Notes under the pieces: generated by a model
What the model saw: only the letters and a program-made list of their open reading frames with translations
Database searches by the model: none
What the model was told of the DNA's origin: nothing
Source: a virus
Virus record (IMG/VR): IMGVR_UViG_3300045912_000395
Coordinates: 1-33,914 of that record
DNA: 33,914 nt
Strand: one strand, 5' to 3'
Shown: piece by piece, positions 1 through 8,331 of the stretch
Layout: each line of letters starts with the position of its first letter
Numbering within the stretch: the first letter of the stretch is position 1
Program-made: the position numbers and the translations under genes

Positions 1-330
1 GATGGCAGCTACGACGCAGAGATGTCGGCGGCCAGGCTCTCGCATGAACTTGCCGACGCGATCCACCTGCGTGGCACCGACTGGCGACACTACGGCACCG
101 AGGCCGAGGAGCTGGAGCGCTCGGTCCACCGCGCCCAGGGGAGGCCATGCGAACCACATCCCCGTGGCCAGCGACTGGTGGAGCTGGTGAGATCGATGAG
201 CTATGAGCAGGTGCAGGCGATCTGGTTCGCGTGCGCGTGGCTGTGGCGGCACGACGACGTGGATGTCGCCACCGATGAGTGGTGGACGCTCCCGTTCCGG
301 GTGCGACATCAATCGGAGGCCACCGAATGA
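1..330 (+). CDS. Hypothetical protein, 5' end beyond the window
   Basis: The frame is open from base 1 (Asp-Gly-Ser-Tyr-Asp-Ala-Glu-Met...) to a TGA at 328-330, so the gene starts before the window or, if the molecule is circular, in the last ~80 bases. The C-terminal half is rich in Trp and acidic residues (AIWFACAWLWRHDD). I recognise no family. An internal ATG at base 22 has no convincing Shine-Dalgarno sequence, which favours an upstream start. It converges on the long minus-strand operon; the stops are only 75 bases apart with a terminator between them. Confidence 0.55.
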   Translation, partial: DGSYDAEMSAARLSHELADAIHLRGTDWRHYGTEAEELERSVHRAQGRPCEPHPRGQRLVELVRSMSYEQVQAIWFACAWLWRHDDVDVATDEWWTLPFRVRHQSEATE

Positions 331-360
331 GGATTGCCCGCGTCACCATATCAGCGCAAG

Positions 361-387
361 AAAAAACCCGGGCGCGAGGCCCGGGTT
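361..387 (-). terminator. Intrinsic terminator of the leftward late operon
   Basis: A perfect 9-bp stem (365-373 with 379-387, core CCCGGG) encloses a 5-nt loop. Read on the minus strand it is followed directly by six T residues (366-361). It sits 19 bases after the stop of the last leftward gene. The plus-strand side lacks a U-tract, so it should stop only leftward transcripts. It marks the end of the roughly 27-kb leftward unit. Confidence 0.85.
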
Positions 388-405
388 GCCGCGTCTGATC
401 CGTGA

Positions 406-1668
406 CTAACTGCTCGACGACTGGCTGGGATCGTTCACCCGGCCCTCACTCGTCGGCACGAATGTCGTCGCGGTGTAGGTCACCTGCGACGCGCTGGCCG
501 CGATGATCCGACCGGCAGTGTAGTTCGTCGTGGCGACCGTGATGGCCGCAGCGTTCGCTGAGAAGTCGATCGACGGGGATGCCTGACCTGCCGTGCCGAG
601 ATTCAGCGTGCCGATCCCGTTGCCGCTGCTCGGCCTCATGCCCCACTCAGCGGTCCCGCTGTGGATGTTCGCCGTCGTCACCGCGCCCGTTCCCCACGTC
701 GTCAGTCTCGATCCGCCCCCCATCTGCGTGATCGTGGTTGCCCCGGAGTTGATCTCCACCGAGCCTCCATTGTTCACGATCGTGGTGAGCGTCGCGCCTG
801 AGCCGCAGGTCAGTGATCCCCCCGTGACCGTGATGCTCGGCACCGTCGCGGTGTCCGACGGCCGCGCCGTCGCGATCCCGACGATGCCACCGCTCACGTG
901 GACCACGTTGCTCGCATGCGCGCCTTTGATCTGCACCGGCGGCTTCCCGCTCGTGCCGCTGGAGCGGGATCCGATCACGGACACCGACGCTGCGTTTGAT
1001 CCTGTGTCGATGTTGATGCACGCGCTGCCTGCCGCGCTGGTGCCGTCCTCGGCCGGTTCGCCGATCCGGACATTCGTCGCGCTGATGCGCAATGGTGCGG
1101 TCGGCGTGCCGATGCCGTAGACCATGCCCTGCTCGATGACGAGCGATGCGAGCGTCACGGCCGACTGGTTCAGCCCGTACTCGATCCCGTTGGCCGCAAG
1201 TCCGTTGATTCTGACGTGGTCGCTGTTTGCCGGCACCGAACCGCCGCTCCAGTTCGCCCCCGTGTTCCAGTCCTTCGGCCCGGTGTTCGCGACGCTCGCC
1301 GCGCGCGTGAAGGTGTGCGTGTTTGTCGCGCCTGCGCCCTGTGCCTTCGACACGGTTGCGACGAAGGGGACGCCTGCGGTTTTCGCGGTGAGCGTGACAT
1401 GCGTCGTCGCGTTGACCGGGGTCACGGCGTAAAAGTGCGAGTACCCGGCCTGGTTGGTCGCGCTGTAGCTGTTTAGCAGCGCGAAGATATCAGCGCAGGC
1501 CTGCGAGACCGTGGTTCCGGTCGCGGTCACCACGACGGATTGCGATGTCCCGTCCTCGCCGGTGAGCGTGATCGTGAAGGTGTTTCCGGTGTCGATCGTC
1601 CCGCCCGGCGTCAGGGTGTCAACCTGCGCCACGGACGGCGCTCCGCCGATGAATGCCATGCTTGCCAT
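406..1668 (-). CDS. Beta-helix-like tail fibre / surface protein
   Basis: A 420-residue protein rich in Gly, Ser, Thr and Ala. Residues 1-110 look like a phage-associated beta domain (TFTITLTGEDGTSQSVVVTATG). From about residue 130 a 'DWNTGANWSGGSVP' segment is followed by many short valine/isoleucine strand repeats (VTGGSLTCGSG, NNGGSVEINSG), as in autotransporter or pectate-lyase-like beta-solenoids. It is the last gene of the leftward late operon, a common place for receptor-binding or fibre genes. Start ATG at 1668 has AGGA about 5 bases upstream; a second in-frame ATG lies at 1659. The role as a virion surface or fibre protein is inferred from composition and position. Confidence 0.6.
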   Translation of the reverse strand: MASMAFIGGAPSVAQVDTLTPGGTIDTGNTFTITLTGEDGTSQSVVVTATGTTVSQACADIFALLNSYSATNQAGYSHFYAVTPVNATTHVTLTAKTAGVPFVATVSKAQGAGATNTHTFTRAASVANTGPKDWNTGANWSGGSVPANSDHVRINGLAANGIEYGLNQSAVTLASLVIEQGMVYGIGTPTAPLRISATNVRIGEPAEDGTSAAGSACINIDTGSNAASVSVIGSRSSGTSGKPPVQIKGAHASNVVHVSGGIVGIATARPSDTATVPSITVTGGSLTCGSGATLTTIVNNGGSVEINSGATTITQMGGGSRLTTWGTGAVTTANIHSGTAEWGMRPSSGNGIGTLNLGTAGQASPSIDFSANAAAITVATTNYTAGRIIAASASQVTYTATTFVPTSEGRVNDPSQSSSS

Positions 1669-1674
1669 TGGTTC

Positions 1675-1977
1675 CTATCTCTCTTTGTACGGGAACTTTT
1701 CGTTGAGCGCACGCCTGCGTCCCTCGCATCCGCACTCAACTCCGAGGGACGATGCCGCGAACTTTACGACCCGGTCCAGTCCGATTGCACTCGTGATTGC
1801 GGCCAGCGTGTCGCCGAGACCCCGTGGACCGAATCTGCCGGCGGGGCACCTGCGGGACCGGGCACACTCCTGCACGGTCCGGCCCTGGAGGAGGCAGTTC
1901 GATTTGCCTCCGCTCGGCGCGGACCGATGCTCACAGGTCATGCAGATCGCCAGTCGCTCCGTGGTCTCGTCACTCAT
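1675..1977 (-). CDS. Small cysteine-rich (probable zinc-binding) protein
   Basis: 100 residues. Cysteines occur as CMTC (12-15), then single Cys residues at about 28, 38 and 44 within GRTVQECARSRRCPAGRFG, and a CGC near residue 82. The pattern suggests a zinc-ribbon or zinc-knuckle-like fold. It overlaps the upstream gene by 8 bases and ends just before the fibre gene. Similar Cys-rich small proteins sit among tail genes in other phages, but I cannot assign a function. Confidence 0.6.
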   Translation of the reverse strand: MSDETTERLAICMTCEHRSAPSGGKSNCLLQGRTVQECARSRRCPAGRFGPRGLGDTLAAITSAIGLDRVVKFAASSLGVECGCEGRRRALNEKFPYKER

Positions 1978-2719
1978 CGACAGGTGTCACGACCGCGCTT
2001 CCGCCCCACGCAGCTCCGCCCTCAAGATTGCCGCTCGACGAAACCAGAATGCAGTTGTTGCCCGGGCTGGATGTGAACTGGTTGTTTAGCGAGTGCGTGC
2101 GCCAGATGACTGGTGCCCCGGCAACAAAGATCAGCGCGCGAAACAGGTGGACCCGCGAGTAGTAGGGCGCGCTGAACGTCGGGAACGATCCGAACAGAGC
2201 CTTGGGGTAGGACGCCATCGCGTTGTCCGCGTAGAACTCCAGCCACCATCGAGGCCCGACTGCCGGAGCGGGCTGGCACTCGGGACGAAAGCGAAGCTTC
2301 AACGGGCTTGGCTCCTCCGGAAAGTCCGAGCAGGCGACGATGCCGCCGCTGTACGACGGGTTGGTGACGGTGCCCTGGATCGTCCCCGGCACGTTCGCCT
2401 CGTACCAGACATTGGTCGCATTCCACTGGAGCCGGTGCGTCGAGACGACGACTTCGGGATCGACGTCCACCTGAAACCCGAACGCGCTCCAGTAATCCGC
2501 GTGAGTCCGCGTGCGGCATCCCGATCCCAGACAGTGATTCGTGATGTTGAAGGCGACGTCGAAGTAGGGCGGGATTTCATCGGTCCACGTCCCGACGTTC
2601 GAGCAGGTGTAGCACACTCGATTGCGACAGCACGCGCCGCCGGTCTGGGGAGACGGCTTTGCGATGACCTGGCCCGCGAAGATCGCAACCTCCGAATTGC
2701 GTACGGAAAAGTTGCTCAC
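1970..2719 (-). CDS. Hypothetical distal tail-region protein
   Basis: 249 residues with no recognised domain. The N-terminal third holds Cys clusters (ACCRNRVCYTC, residues 30-39; CLGSGC, 63-68), which could form disulfides or bind metal. The rest is aromatic-rich beta-type sequence (NATNVWYEANVPGT, PRWWLEFYADN). The start is GTG at 2719, overlapping the preceding TGA as GTGA, so translation is probably coupled. Its place between tail genes and the terminal fibre suggests a minor structural or adhesion role, but that is only positional. Confidence 0.6.
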   Translation of the reverse strand: MSNFSVRNSEVAIFAGQVIAKPSPQTGGACCRNRVCYTCSNVGTWTDEIPPYFDVAFNITNHCLGSGCRTRTHADYWSAFGFQVDVDPEVVVSTHRLQWNATNVWYEANVPGTIQGTVTNPSYSGGIVACSDFPEEPSPLKLRFRPECQPAPAVGPRWWLEFYADNAMASYPKALFGSFPTFSAPYYSRVHLFRALIFVAGAPVIWRTHSLNNQFTSSPGNNCILVSSSGNLEGGAAWGGSAVVTPVDE

Positions 2720-3354
2720 GACGTGCAGTTTGTAATCTTGACCGTCTCGAAAGCGAACAGCAGCGAGTACTGTCCCGTGGAATCCCGGCGCGCAAGCCCT
2801 GCGCCTGCGGCATTTCGTGCGATCTGCGTGCTCGTGTTCACGGTGGCCGGTGCGGCGTTGAGCAAAAGTATCGTCCCGCCAAAGGTGCGAACGCGATACC
2901 GAAACCCGTTGCCGTCCGCCGTGGCCTGATCGAGCAGGACCGGGATCAACTCATCCGGTCCGCCTCCACCCGCTCCGCTCACATGGACGAGGAGCTTCCC
3001 TTCGCTCGTCGATCCGACCCACTGGCCCAGCAGGATCGAGCCCGCCGAGAGTCCACCGCCGGAACCACCGATCTCGGCAAGGTGTGCGACGATGGCATTG
3101 TCGGCGTCCGGAACGGTTCCCGCATGAGACTCGGCGATGTTGCCGGAGGTGTCCACGGGAGGCGCGCCCTCGATCCGGCGCGCGTGGTAGTAACCAGACC
3201 GACCGGAGACCGCGCCGGTGATCTTCACCCGCACCATCTGGAACCGGACCGCGCCGGAGTCCCGATGCGATGCGCCGGACTCCGCCTTCGCGTCCACCAG
3301 TGCGCGGATGCGGTTCAGCTCCCTCGCATCCCGCTCCGTGACCGTGCGGCTCAC
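2716..3354 (-). CDS. Hypothetical tail-region protein
   Basis: 212 residues when started at GTG 3354, which overlaps the TGA of the upstream gene (GTGA). The frame stays open further upstream only as antiparallel noise over the preceding gene, so this start is preferred. The N-terminal helix (TVTERDARELNRIRALVDAK) precedes a linker-rich middle (GGSGGGLSAGS) and a beta-type end. No family recognised. The next gene overlaps its stop by GTGA, so it belongs to a tightly coupled tail-tip block. Confidence 0.6.
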   Translation of the reverse strand: MSRTVTERDARELNRIRALVDAKAESGASHRDSGAVRFQMVRVKITGAVSGRSGYYHARRIEGAPPVDTSGNIAESHAGTVPDADNAIVAHLAEIGGSGGGLSAGSILLGQWVGSTSEGKLLVHVSGAGGGGPDELIPVLLDQATADGNGFRYRVRTFGGTILLLNAAPATVNTSTQIARNAAGAGLARRDSTGQYSLLFAFETVKITNCTS

Positions 3355-4292
3355 GCGAAAATCCCCGCGAAGGAAACAGCCGCGTGCATCGTGTAGTACA
3401 AAAACGTGCCGTCGGCAGTCGTCACCTTTTTGATGTTGGAATTCAGCGTCGTCGTCGCTGAGGTCCCGTCGATCTTTCCGGGCGCGTAAGCATTGCTGTT
3501 CTTCACGCGACCGGACCCGTCGAGGAACACCGGGGTCTGCACCGGCATTCCCGCCTGCGGTCCCGACTTGTACACGATGTCCACCCGCGTGCCTGCGGTC
3601 GGTCCCATGCACTGCAAACCGGTGTCCTTGACGCGCAGCGCGAAGCCCGTGACAAACTGGCCGCCGCCCAGCGCGTATCTCTCGCGCGCCTCGAACTCAT
3701 ACGACACCCTAATGATGCTGCCGGAGGTGTAGGACTGCGACGCATTGATGCCGACGCACATGCACTCGCCCGGAAGCATGGTGCCGACACCCGGAACCGT
3801 GAAGTTGTCGCTGTTGATCTTGCCGACGTATCCGATCGCCGCCGCAATGTTGAACGACGAGCGGCTCTTCGCGACCGTGAATCCGACCGAGGTGAAGACC
3901 CGCATCGGAGACTGATCGAACGGGTCGAGCGCGCTGTTGGTCACCGCGTTGCCGAACGCATCGTAATCAGACGGCTCCTCACGCGTGATCGTCGAGATCG
4001 TCAGAGTGTCTGGATCATCGATCGACGGCGACGCACCCCATCCGGAGCCTCCCGGCCGGGAGTAGCTCGCCGTGACGACATAGAGCTTCGGCCCGGAATC
4101 GAATCGCACTCCGATCCCGCCGGAGCGCACGACGAGCGTTGCGTCCAGCGGGTGCGTCGATCCGACCGTCGCGGGAACCGACGCGATTGCCTCGGCCGCA
4201 GACGCGACACCGGAGACCTGCCACTCGCGCACGGCGGACCCGCCCTGCGCGAGGTGATATGGAGACCACTTCTCGTTGACGATGACCGGCAT
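3351..4292 (-). CDS. Hypothetical minor tail protein
   Basis: 313 residues of mostly beta-type sequence with many Gly, Ser and Thr residues. It lies immediately downstream of the tape-measure gene, 3 bases after that stop, where siphophages carry distal tail or tail-tip genes. Start ATG at 4292 follows a GGGG-type ribosome site that overlaps the tape-measure end. I see no enzyme motif. The assignment as a tail-tip or baseplate-like component rests only on gene order. Confidence 0.6.
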   Translation of the reverse strand: MPVIVNEKWSPYHLAQGGSAVREWQVSGVASAAEAIASVPATVGSTHPLDATLVVRSGGIGVRFDSGPKLYVVTASYSRPGGSGWGASPSIDDPDTLTISTITREEPSDYDAFGNAVTNSALDPFDQSPMRVFTSVGFTVAKSRSSFNIAAAIGYVGKINSDNFTVPGVGTMLPGECMCVGINASQSYTSGSIIRVSYEFEARERYALGGGQFVTGFALRVKDTGLQCMGPTAGTRVDIVYKSGPQAGMPVQTPVFLDGSGRVKNSNAYAPGKIDGTSATTTLNSNIKKVTTADGTFLYYTMHAAVSFAGIFA

Positions 4293-4295
4293 CGA

Positions 4296-5354
4296 CTACC
4301 CCGGAAAGACTGGGACCAGCGAGACTCCTCCCTGCGTCAGTCTCTCCAGCATCCCGTTGATGGCACGCAGCTCCTTGACGGCCTGCGCGGCCTGGTCCGC
4401 CGCGCGCCTCGTTTGATCCGCCGCTGTTTTCTGGTGCTCCGCGATCCGCTGCTCGCGCAGGCCGCCCGTGAACCTGCCCTGATCCAGCGACGCGAAACCG
4501 GGATGCGCCGCGCCGGCCCGGCTCTCGATGGCCTTGCGCAGCGACGCCTGCAGGAACGTCCAGGGGCGTGGGTCTTCGGGCGCGCGCATCTGCCGCACGG
4601 ATTGAATCGCGTCGATGGCAAGGGATTGCGCGCGAATCACCCATCCCTGAATCCGCTGCGCCGCCTTTCTTCCCATGTCGTGGATCGCGCGTGAATCGAT
4701 CTCGTCGGCCAGGCCGTCGTAGTAATTGCGGGACATCAACTCGAACAGCTTCGCAAGCTGCGCCCTTCGACCCGGTGCAAGATTGCGGTTTTGCAATTCC
4801 CTGGTGATTGGATCGATGGACTCCATGAAGTCCAGCCTCCTTTCCTCTCGCATCCGCTCTGCTGGATCGCGGAGCCGGCGGAGATGGAGAGACCTCGACT
4901 CCATCTCGATGGCCTTGCGTGTGGCCTCGTGCCTCGCAACCATCGCCGCGGTCGCGGCATCCTGTCGCTGCGCGGCATCATTGATCCGTTTCGCGTCCAG
5001 CCCGGCCCGATAGTCTTCCCCCGTGATCGCCTCCCTGATGCCGCGACCGGCGGAAACCAGAGATCCGAGCAACGGGATTGCCTTTGCAATCTCCATCGAC
5101 ATTTCCGCCGCGCCGATCTGGCCTTCCCTGAATTGCGTCGCGACCTCTGCAGCACGGTCGGCCATCTGCTGGAGCTGTCGGCCGATGTAGGTGAACGCGC
5201 CGACCGCGCCCGCTCCGGCGAGAGTCTTGGCCGCAAGCTCGACCCCGCTGAGCTGCTTCTTCATGTTGCGGAGTCGCTGCTCCAGCAATCCGAACGCATT
5301 TGCCGACTTGTCCTCGGCCGAGATGTCGATCTTGATGTTCCGGTCGTCAGCCAT
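4296..5354 (-). CDS. Tail tape measure protein (short)
   Basis: 352 residues from ATG 5354, which overlaps the end of the frameshift extension by 8 bases. The N-terminus (KIDISAEDKSANAFGLLEQRL) is typical of phage tape-measure proteins, followed by an Ala/Gly hydrophobic stretch (residues 36-56, LAGAGAVGAFTYIG) and long charged helices with coiled-coil character. It directly follows the tail assembly chaperone pair, the conserved position for this gene. By the usual rule of about 1.5 angstrom per residue it would set a tail near 53 nm, which is short. An extended upstream start at 5414 is possible but would run deeper into the chaperone frame. Confidence 0.75.
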   Translation of the reverse strand: MADDRNIKIDISAEDKSANAFGLLEQRLRNMKKQLSGVELAAKTLAGAGAVGAFTYIGRQLQQMADRAAEVATQFREGQIGAAEMSMEIAKAIPLLGSLVSAGRGIREAITGEDYRAGLDAKRINDAAQRQDAATAAMVARHEATRKAIEMESRSLHLRRLRDPAERMREERRLDFMESIDPITRELQNRNLAPGRRAQLAKLFELMSRNYYDGLADEIDSRAIHDMGRKAAQRIQGWVIRAQSLAIDAIQSVRQMRAPEDPRPWTFLQASLRKAIESRAGAAHPGFASLDQGRFTGGLREQRIAEHQKTAADQTRRAADQAAQAVKELRAINGMLERLTQGGVSLVPVFPG

Positions 5355-5987
5355 GTCTCGTCTCTTTCGCGCGCCAGAAGGAGTCGTGCTCCGCCACCAC
5401 TCGCATCGCGTCAAGGAACGCGGCGGTCTGGTCCGAGCTGCCGCCGGAAACCGGCATCGTCCCCTCCTGCGCCAGGTCGATCAGCAGCATCAGACGCCAG
5501 ACTGCGCCCGGGACACGACGCATCGGGCAGGTGTCCAGCACCCGCTCGACCCCGTTGACCGAGAGAATCGCAGGCGTGAGCTTCGTCGGCGGGTCTACGC
5601 AGTCGCCGCCGCGTCCGCACCCGGAGCAGAGCTGCCTCCACCGGATGGCGCACGCGACGGCCAGAGAAAATTTAACTCGTCCTCGCAGGCCCGGCCCGGT
5701 GCATTGCGGACAAGGTCGATCAGCTCGACGTGCGTGAGCCACTGCCGCAGCGAATCCCGGCTCAACTCGACGCCATGCACGTCCCACCCGGCCGCGATCA
5801 TCATCGCGGCGTCCAGCAGCAGCGACGTACCCGCCCGCGAGAACAACCCCTCGTCGATTGCACGGCCGAACAGGTCGTCCACGGCATCCACCTGCGCCAT
5901 CGTGAGATACCGGCAGCGAACCGTGATCGGTTGCTCGCGATGCCGCGAAATCGTGAAGTCACTCGTGGAATTGGGGTTCGCGATCAT
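5347..5987 (-). CDS. Tail assembly chaperone, -1 frameshift fusion (G-T type)
   Basis: Predicted fusion of about 213 residues: 107 zero-frame codons (5987-5667), then the -1 frame from 5667 to the stop at 5347. The extension reads KFSLAVACAIRWRQLCSGCG... and ends ...FWRAKETRHG. It contains four Cys residues in its first 25 residues and a well-formed helix (VWRLMLLIDLAQEG). The -1 frame has no plausible start of its own near the junction, fitting an extension made only by frameshifting. In lambda and many siphophages the fused form binds the tape-measure protein. The stop overlaps the tape-measure start by 8 bases. Confidence 0.7.
5595..5987 (-). CDS. Tail assembly chaperone, zero-frame product
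   Basis: 130 residues from ATG 5987, overlapping the tail-tube stop as ATGA. It contains helical segments (LTMAQVDAVDDLFGRAIDEG and DSLRQWLTHVELIDLV). It stands between the tail tube and tape-measure genes, the place of lambda gpG and its analogues. Codons 106-107 (AAT TTT) form part of a perfect slippery heptamer A_AAT_TTT, so a fraction of ribosomes should shift to the -1 frame and make the longer product. The C-terminal end after the shift point is Pro/Gly/Ala-rich (PSGGGSSAPGADAAATA). Confidence 0.75.
   Translation of the reverse strand: MIANPNSTSDFTISRHREQPITVRCRYLTMAQVDAVDDLFGRAIDEGLFSRAGTSLLLDAAMMIAAGWDVHGVELSRDSLRQWLTHVELIDLVRNAPGRACEDELNFLWPSRAPSGGGSSAPGADAAATA
5667..5673 (-). promoter_or_regulatory. 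Slippery heptamer A AAT TTT for -1 frameshifting
   Basis: On the minus strand, A at 5673, AAT at 5672-5670 and TTT at 5669-5667 match the X XXY YYZ rule in the exact phase of the chaperone reading frame. The -1 frame is then open for a further 107 codons. A 7-bp stem with one U-G pair (5647-5641 with its partner about 16 nt later) lies about 19 nt downstream. That is farther than usual for a stimulator, and I saw no convincing pseudoknot by eye. Confidence 0.75.
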
Positions 5988-6895
5988 GTGAATGTCTGCA
6001 CCAGCGCGCTGTTCACGCGGCCGGTGATGCTCCTGATTCTCAATCCGTTCCGGTCCCCGGACGAGGCAAGCGTGTAATTCACGCTCGACGCCGTCGTCGT
6101 GATGATGTTATTCGCAGCGGTGCCGACCGCAATGCTCATCGCCTCGGTCGTGCTGGCGTTGATGAGCGAGAGCCAGTTTCGGGTGGACACCGACGTCAGC
6201 TCCGGGTCCATCGTGAACGTCGTGTTGCGGTTCGCGACCGCGAACGACCGAATCCCCGTCACGTCGGCCGGGTCCTCCCGCATGACCACCTGGTTGCCCA
6301 GCGTCAGCGTCAGGCTCGACAGCCTCGGCGTGAACGCGCCGAAGGTCACGGCATTCGACGCGAATCGCGGCGGAATCACGGTCGGGAATGTCGGCGTGTA
6401 GATCGCCTCGTCCACATCCGCCGCGAGCTTGCCCGTGAACTCGAAGTTGACCCGGACCGGCTGGCCTGCGTTGTAGTTGATCGAGAAGGTTCCAGCCGCG
6501 CCGACCAGCTTCCGCGTGACGCCAGCCTCCTGCATCGCGATCGTGAGCGTCCGCTGCGCATCTGGCGCGGTGTCGAAGGTGAACACACCGGAGGACTGCT
6601 GCGCACCGCAGCCGAGCAGGAACACGGTCGCCCAGTCCGGCTGTCCGCTCGATCCCTTGCCGGCAAGGTCAGCCGAAAACGTGATGCGGCCGTACCTCGC
6701 GCCGGGAACCGAGGGGCCGTACAAAAACGATCCCATCTGTGGCCGGTCCACGGAGTCGGTCAGGTCCTCGAATGTCGCATCGTAAACGTTGTAATCTCCG
6801 TCCGCAGCCGACAGCGTCTCGGCCGTGCCGGTGGTGTCCTCGACCTTCGCGGCCAGGATGGATTTTCGGGTCAGGTAAACGGTGTCAGCAGGCAT
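5984..6895 (-). CDS. Major tail tube protein
   Basis: 303 residues, mainly beta, with the layout of siphovirus tube proteins: an N-terminal arm (PADTVYLTRKSILAAKVEDTTGT) followed by long beta-rich stretches (RTLTIAMQEAGVTRKLVGA; INYNAGQPVRVNFEFTGKL) and a C-terminal 'TTTASSVNYTLASSGDRNGL' segment. It is the likely hollow tube through which DNA passes. The start ATG 6895 has a GGGGGG ribosome site. It lies between the tail terminator-like gene and the chaperones, as expected. Family assignment is by pattern and gene order, without alignment. Confidence 0.7.
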   Translation of the reverse strand: MPADTVYLTRKSILAAKVEDTTGTAETLSAADGDYNVYDATFEDLTDSVDRPQMGSFLYGPSVPGARYGRITFSADLAGKGSSGQPDWATVFLLGCGAQQSSGVFTFDTAPDAQRTLTIAMQEAGVTRKLVGAAGTFSINYNAGQPVRVNFEFTGKLAADVDEAIYTPTFPTVIPPRFASNAVTFGAFTPRLSSLTLTLGNQVVMREDPADVTGIRSFAVANRNTTFTMDPELTSVSTRNWLSLINASTTEAMSIAVGTAANNIITTTASSVNYTLASSGDRNGLRIRSITGRVNSALVQTFT

Positions 6896-6908
6896 GGAGA
6901 CCCCCCGG

Positions 6909-7385
6909 TCATTGCGTCTGGTATGGTTCGTCGATCAGCGTGCGGACGTGCGAGCGAAACTGCAGGACCGCGCCGTAGTAGCCGTCGTCGATGTCGGCGA
7001 TGACATTCGCCCCGGACAGCGTCGTGTTCAGCGCGTTTCCGCCACGCGAAACGTCGGACATCAGCGCACGCTCGGCATCAGCAGCGGCGACAAGCATCCG
7101 GTCGTGGAGCGGCATCGTGCTGGACGTGGACCGTCGCACCAGCAGCGTGACCTCGAACATCAGCGAGAACTCGGCCCGGCCCATCGCCTGGTCGTCCATC
7201 GGGTCCATCCCGGTGATCTCCATCAGGCATTCGGCCGAGTGCTCCGGGTCCAGCGTGCTGCTGGGTTCCGGATCGAAGGTCGCGAGCCGAACATCGAAGT
7301 CCGTCTCGAACCCGTGCGCACGCTGCACCTCCTGCAGCGTGGCGACGATGTTCGCGGTGACGGCCTGGACGACGGGAAATATCAC
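6909..7385 (-). CDS. Tail terminator / tail completion-like protein
   Basis: 158 residues starting at GTG 7385 (GTGA overlap with the gene upstream). Size, acidic middle (PEPSSTLDPEHSAECLMEITGMDP) and position between the minor-tail-Z-like protein and the tail tube fit the small proteins that cap the head-proximal end of the tail. I see no diagnostic motif, so the function is inferred from order and length. Confidence 0.5.
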   Translation of the reverse strand: MIFPVVQAVTANIVATLQEVQRAHGFETDFDVRLATFDPEPSSTLDPEHSAECLMEITGMDPMDDQAMGRAEFSLMFEVTLLVRRSTSSTMPLHDRMLVAAADAERALMSDVSRGGNALNTTLSGANVIADIDDGYYGAVLQFRSHVRTLIDEPYQTQ

Positions 7386-7993
7386 CGGTTCCCCCCCGCG
7401 AACCTGCCGATCTGCGACCGGACCTGCCGCGACAGATCGGACTGGATGAACCTGCGGACGCGGGACTCAATCCCGCTCTGCTGCACGATGTCGCGAAGGC
7501 TCCTGCTCTTGAGCGACTGGATCGGGAGGCGTCCGACTCGTTTGCCCCTGCGCAGGATTCCTGGATACCGGGAGTCGATCGACGATCCGCCGATCAACTG
7601 CCTCTGAAAGAGATGCTTGTTCGCATTCGACCCCGTCGCCTTGAATGCGTGGGGCAGACGAATCCCGCCGCCCGTCCTGTACATCTGAACCGAGACGCCG
7701 CCGCGCTTCGTCGCGCGGTGCCGGAAGTTCACGAGTCCGAAGGGGCGGCCCATGATCCAGATCGAACCCGTGAGTCTCGCCGGAGTCGCGCGGGGTCGGA
7801 CGAAAAGCCGCTTGTCCACGTTCCGGGACTTGAGCGTGGTGAGCGAAAGAATCTGCCGCTTGGTCTCGGTCCGTCCCTTCGCCAGCACCTTGTTGATCGC
7901 GCCCGCCAGTGCCCTGGGCATCGCGCCGGGAATTCGTCCGAGCCGCTGCTGCATGAGCTGCAGGTCGGTCGCGCTGATCTTGATGGCGATCAT
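7382..7993 (-). CDS. Minor tail protein Z-like head-tail connector
   Basis: 203 residues, strongly basic and Arg-rich. The N-terminus IAIKISATDLQLMQQRLGRI followed by AMPRALAGAINKVLAKGRTETKR resembles the prophage minor tail protein Z family (lambda gpZ), which works where the tail joins the head. The neighbouring genes are an adaptor-like protein before it and a terminator-like protein after it. It overlaps both by 4 bases. Confidence is moderate because the match is by pattern only. Confidence 0.6.
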   Translation of the reverse strand: MIAIKISATDLQLMQQRLGRIPGAMPRALAGAINKVLAKGRTETKRQILSLTTLKSRNVDKRLFVRPRATPARLTGSIWIMGRPFGLVNFRHRATKRGGVSVQMYRTGGGIRLPHAFKATGSNANKHLFQRQLIGGSSIDSRYPGILRRGKRVGRLPIQSLKSRSLRDIVQQSGIESRVRRFIQSDLSRQVRSQIGRFAGGNR

Positions 7994-8331
7994 CGCAGGA
8001 TCATCCTGACGGTGCCGCTGTCGCTCGTCTCCACCGATGCGACGCGCATCCAGTACGCGGTGCCCCCCGCGTCGGCCGCGACCTGAATCTCGTCGGTCCC
8101 CCGGTCCAGTTCGGACATCGAGATGCCCAGCGTGGCGTCGTTGCGCACCTCGACGCGCACCGAACGCTTTGCGCCCGCGCTCGTCTGCTCGACCGGCTCA
8201 CGTGCAACCACCGCGAAGATGCTGCGCGTGGTCCCGTCCCGCTTGCGGTAGGTCACGGACTCCGCGAAGCCGCAGGCCTCGTCGAACCATCGCAGGTTCG
8301 CGGTCAGCAGGACGCCATCAAGCAACCCCAT
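7990..8331 (-). CDS. Head-tail joining (adaptor-like) protein
   Basis: 113 residues. The order beta-turn-rich N-terminus (TYRKRDGTTRSIFAVVARE), central VEVRNDATLGIS, then DEIQVAADAGGTAYWMRVASVETSDSGTVRMILR is like small lambda gpFII-type head-tail joining proteins, ending in a typical beta hairpin. ATG 8331 has a GGGGGTGG site 6 bases upstream. It overlaps the glycosyltransferase-like gene by 14 bases and the Z-like gene by 4 (ATGA). Confidence 0.55.
   Translation of the reverse strand: MGLLDGVLLTANLRWFDEACGFAESVTYRKRDGTTRSIFAVVAREPVEQTSAGAKRSVRVEVRNDATLGISMSELDRGTDEIQVAADAGGTAYWMRVASVETSDSGTVRMILR

Noticed and set aside
593-1120. 175-codon plus-strand frame
   Set aside because: Antisense shadow of the fibre gene, Pro/Val-rich with no ribosome site.
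5641-5661. Strong pseudoknot stimulating the frameshift
   Set aside because: By eye only a 7-bp stem with a U-G pair about 19 bases downstream is seen, too far and too weak to claim.
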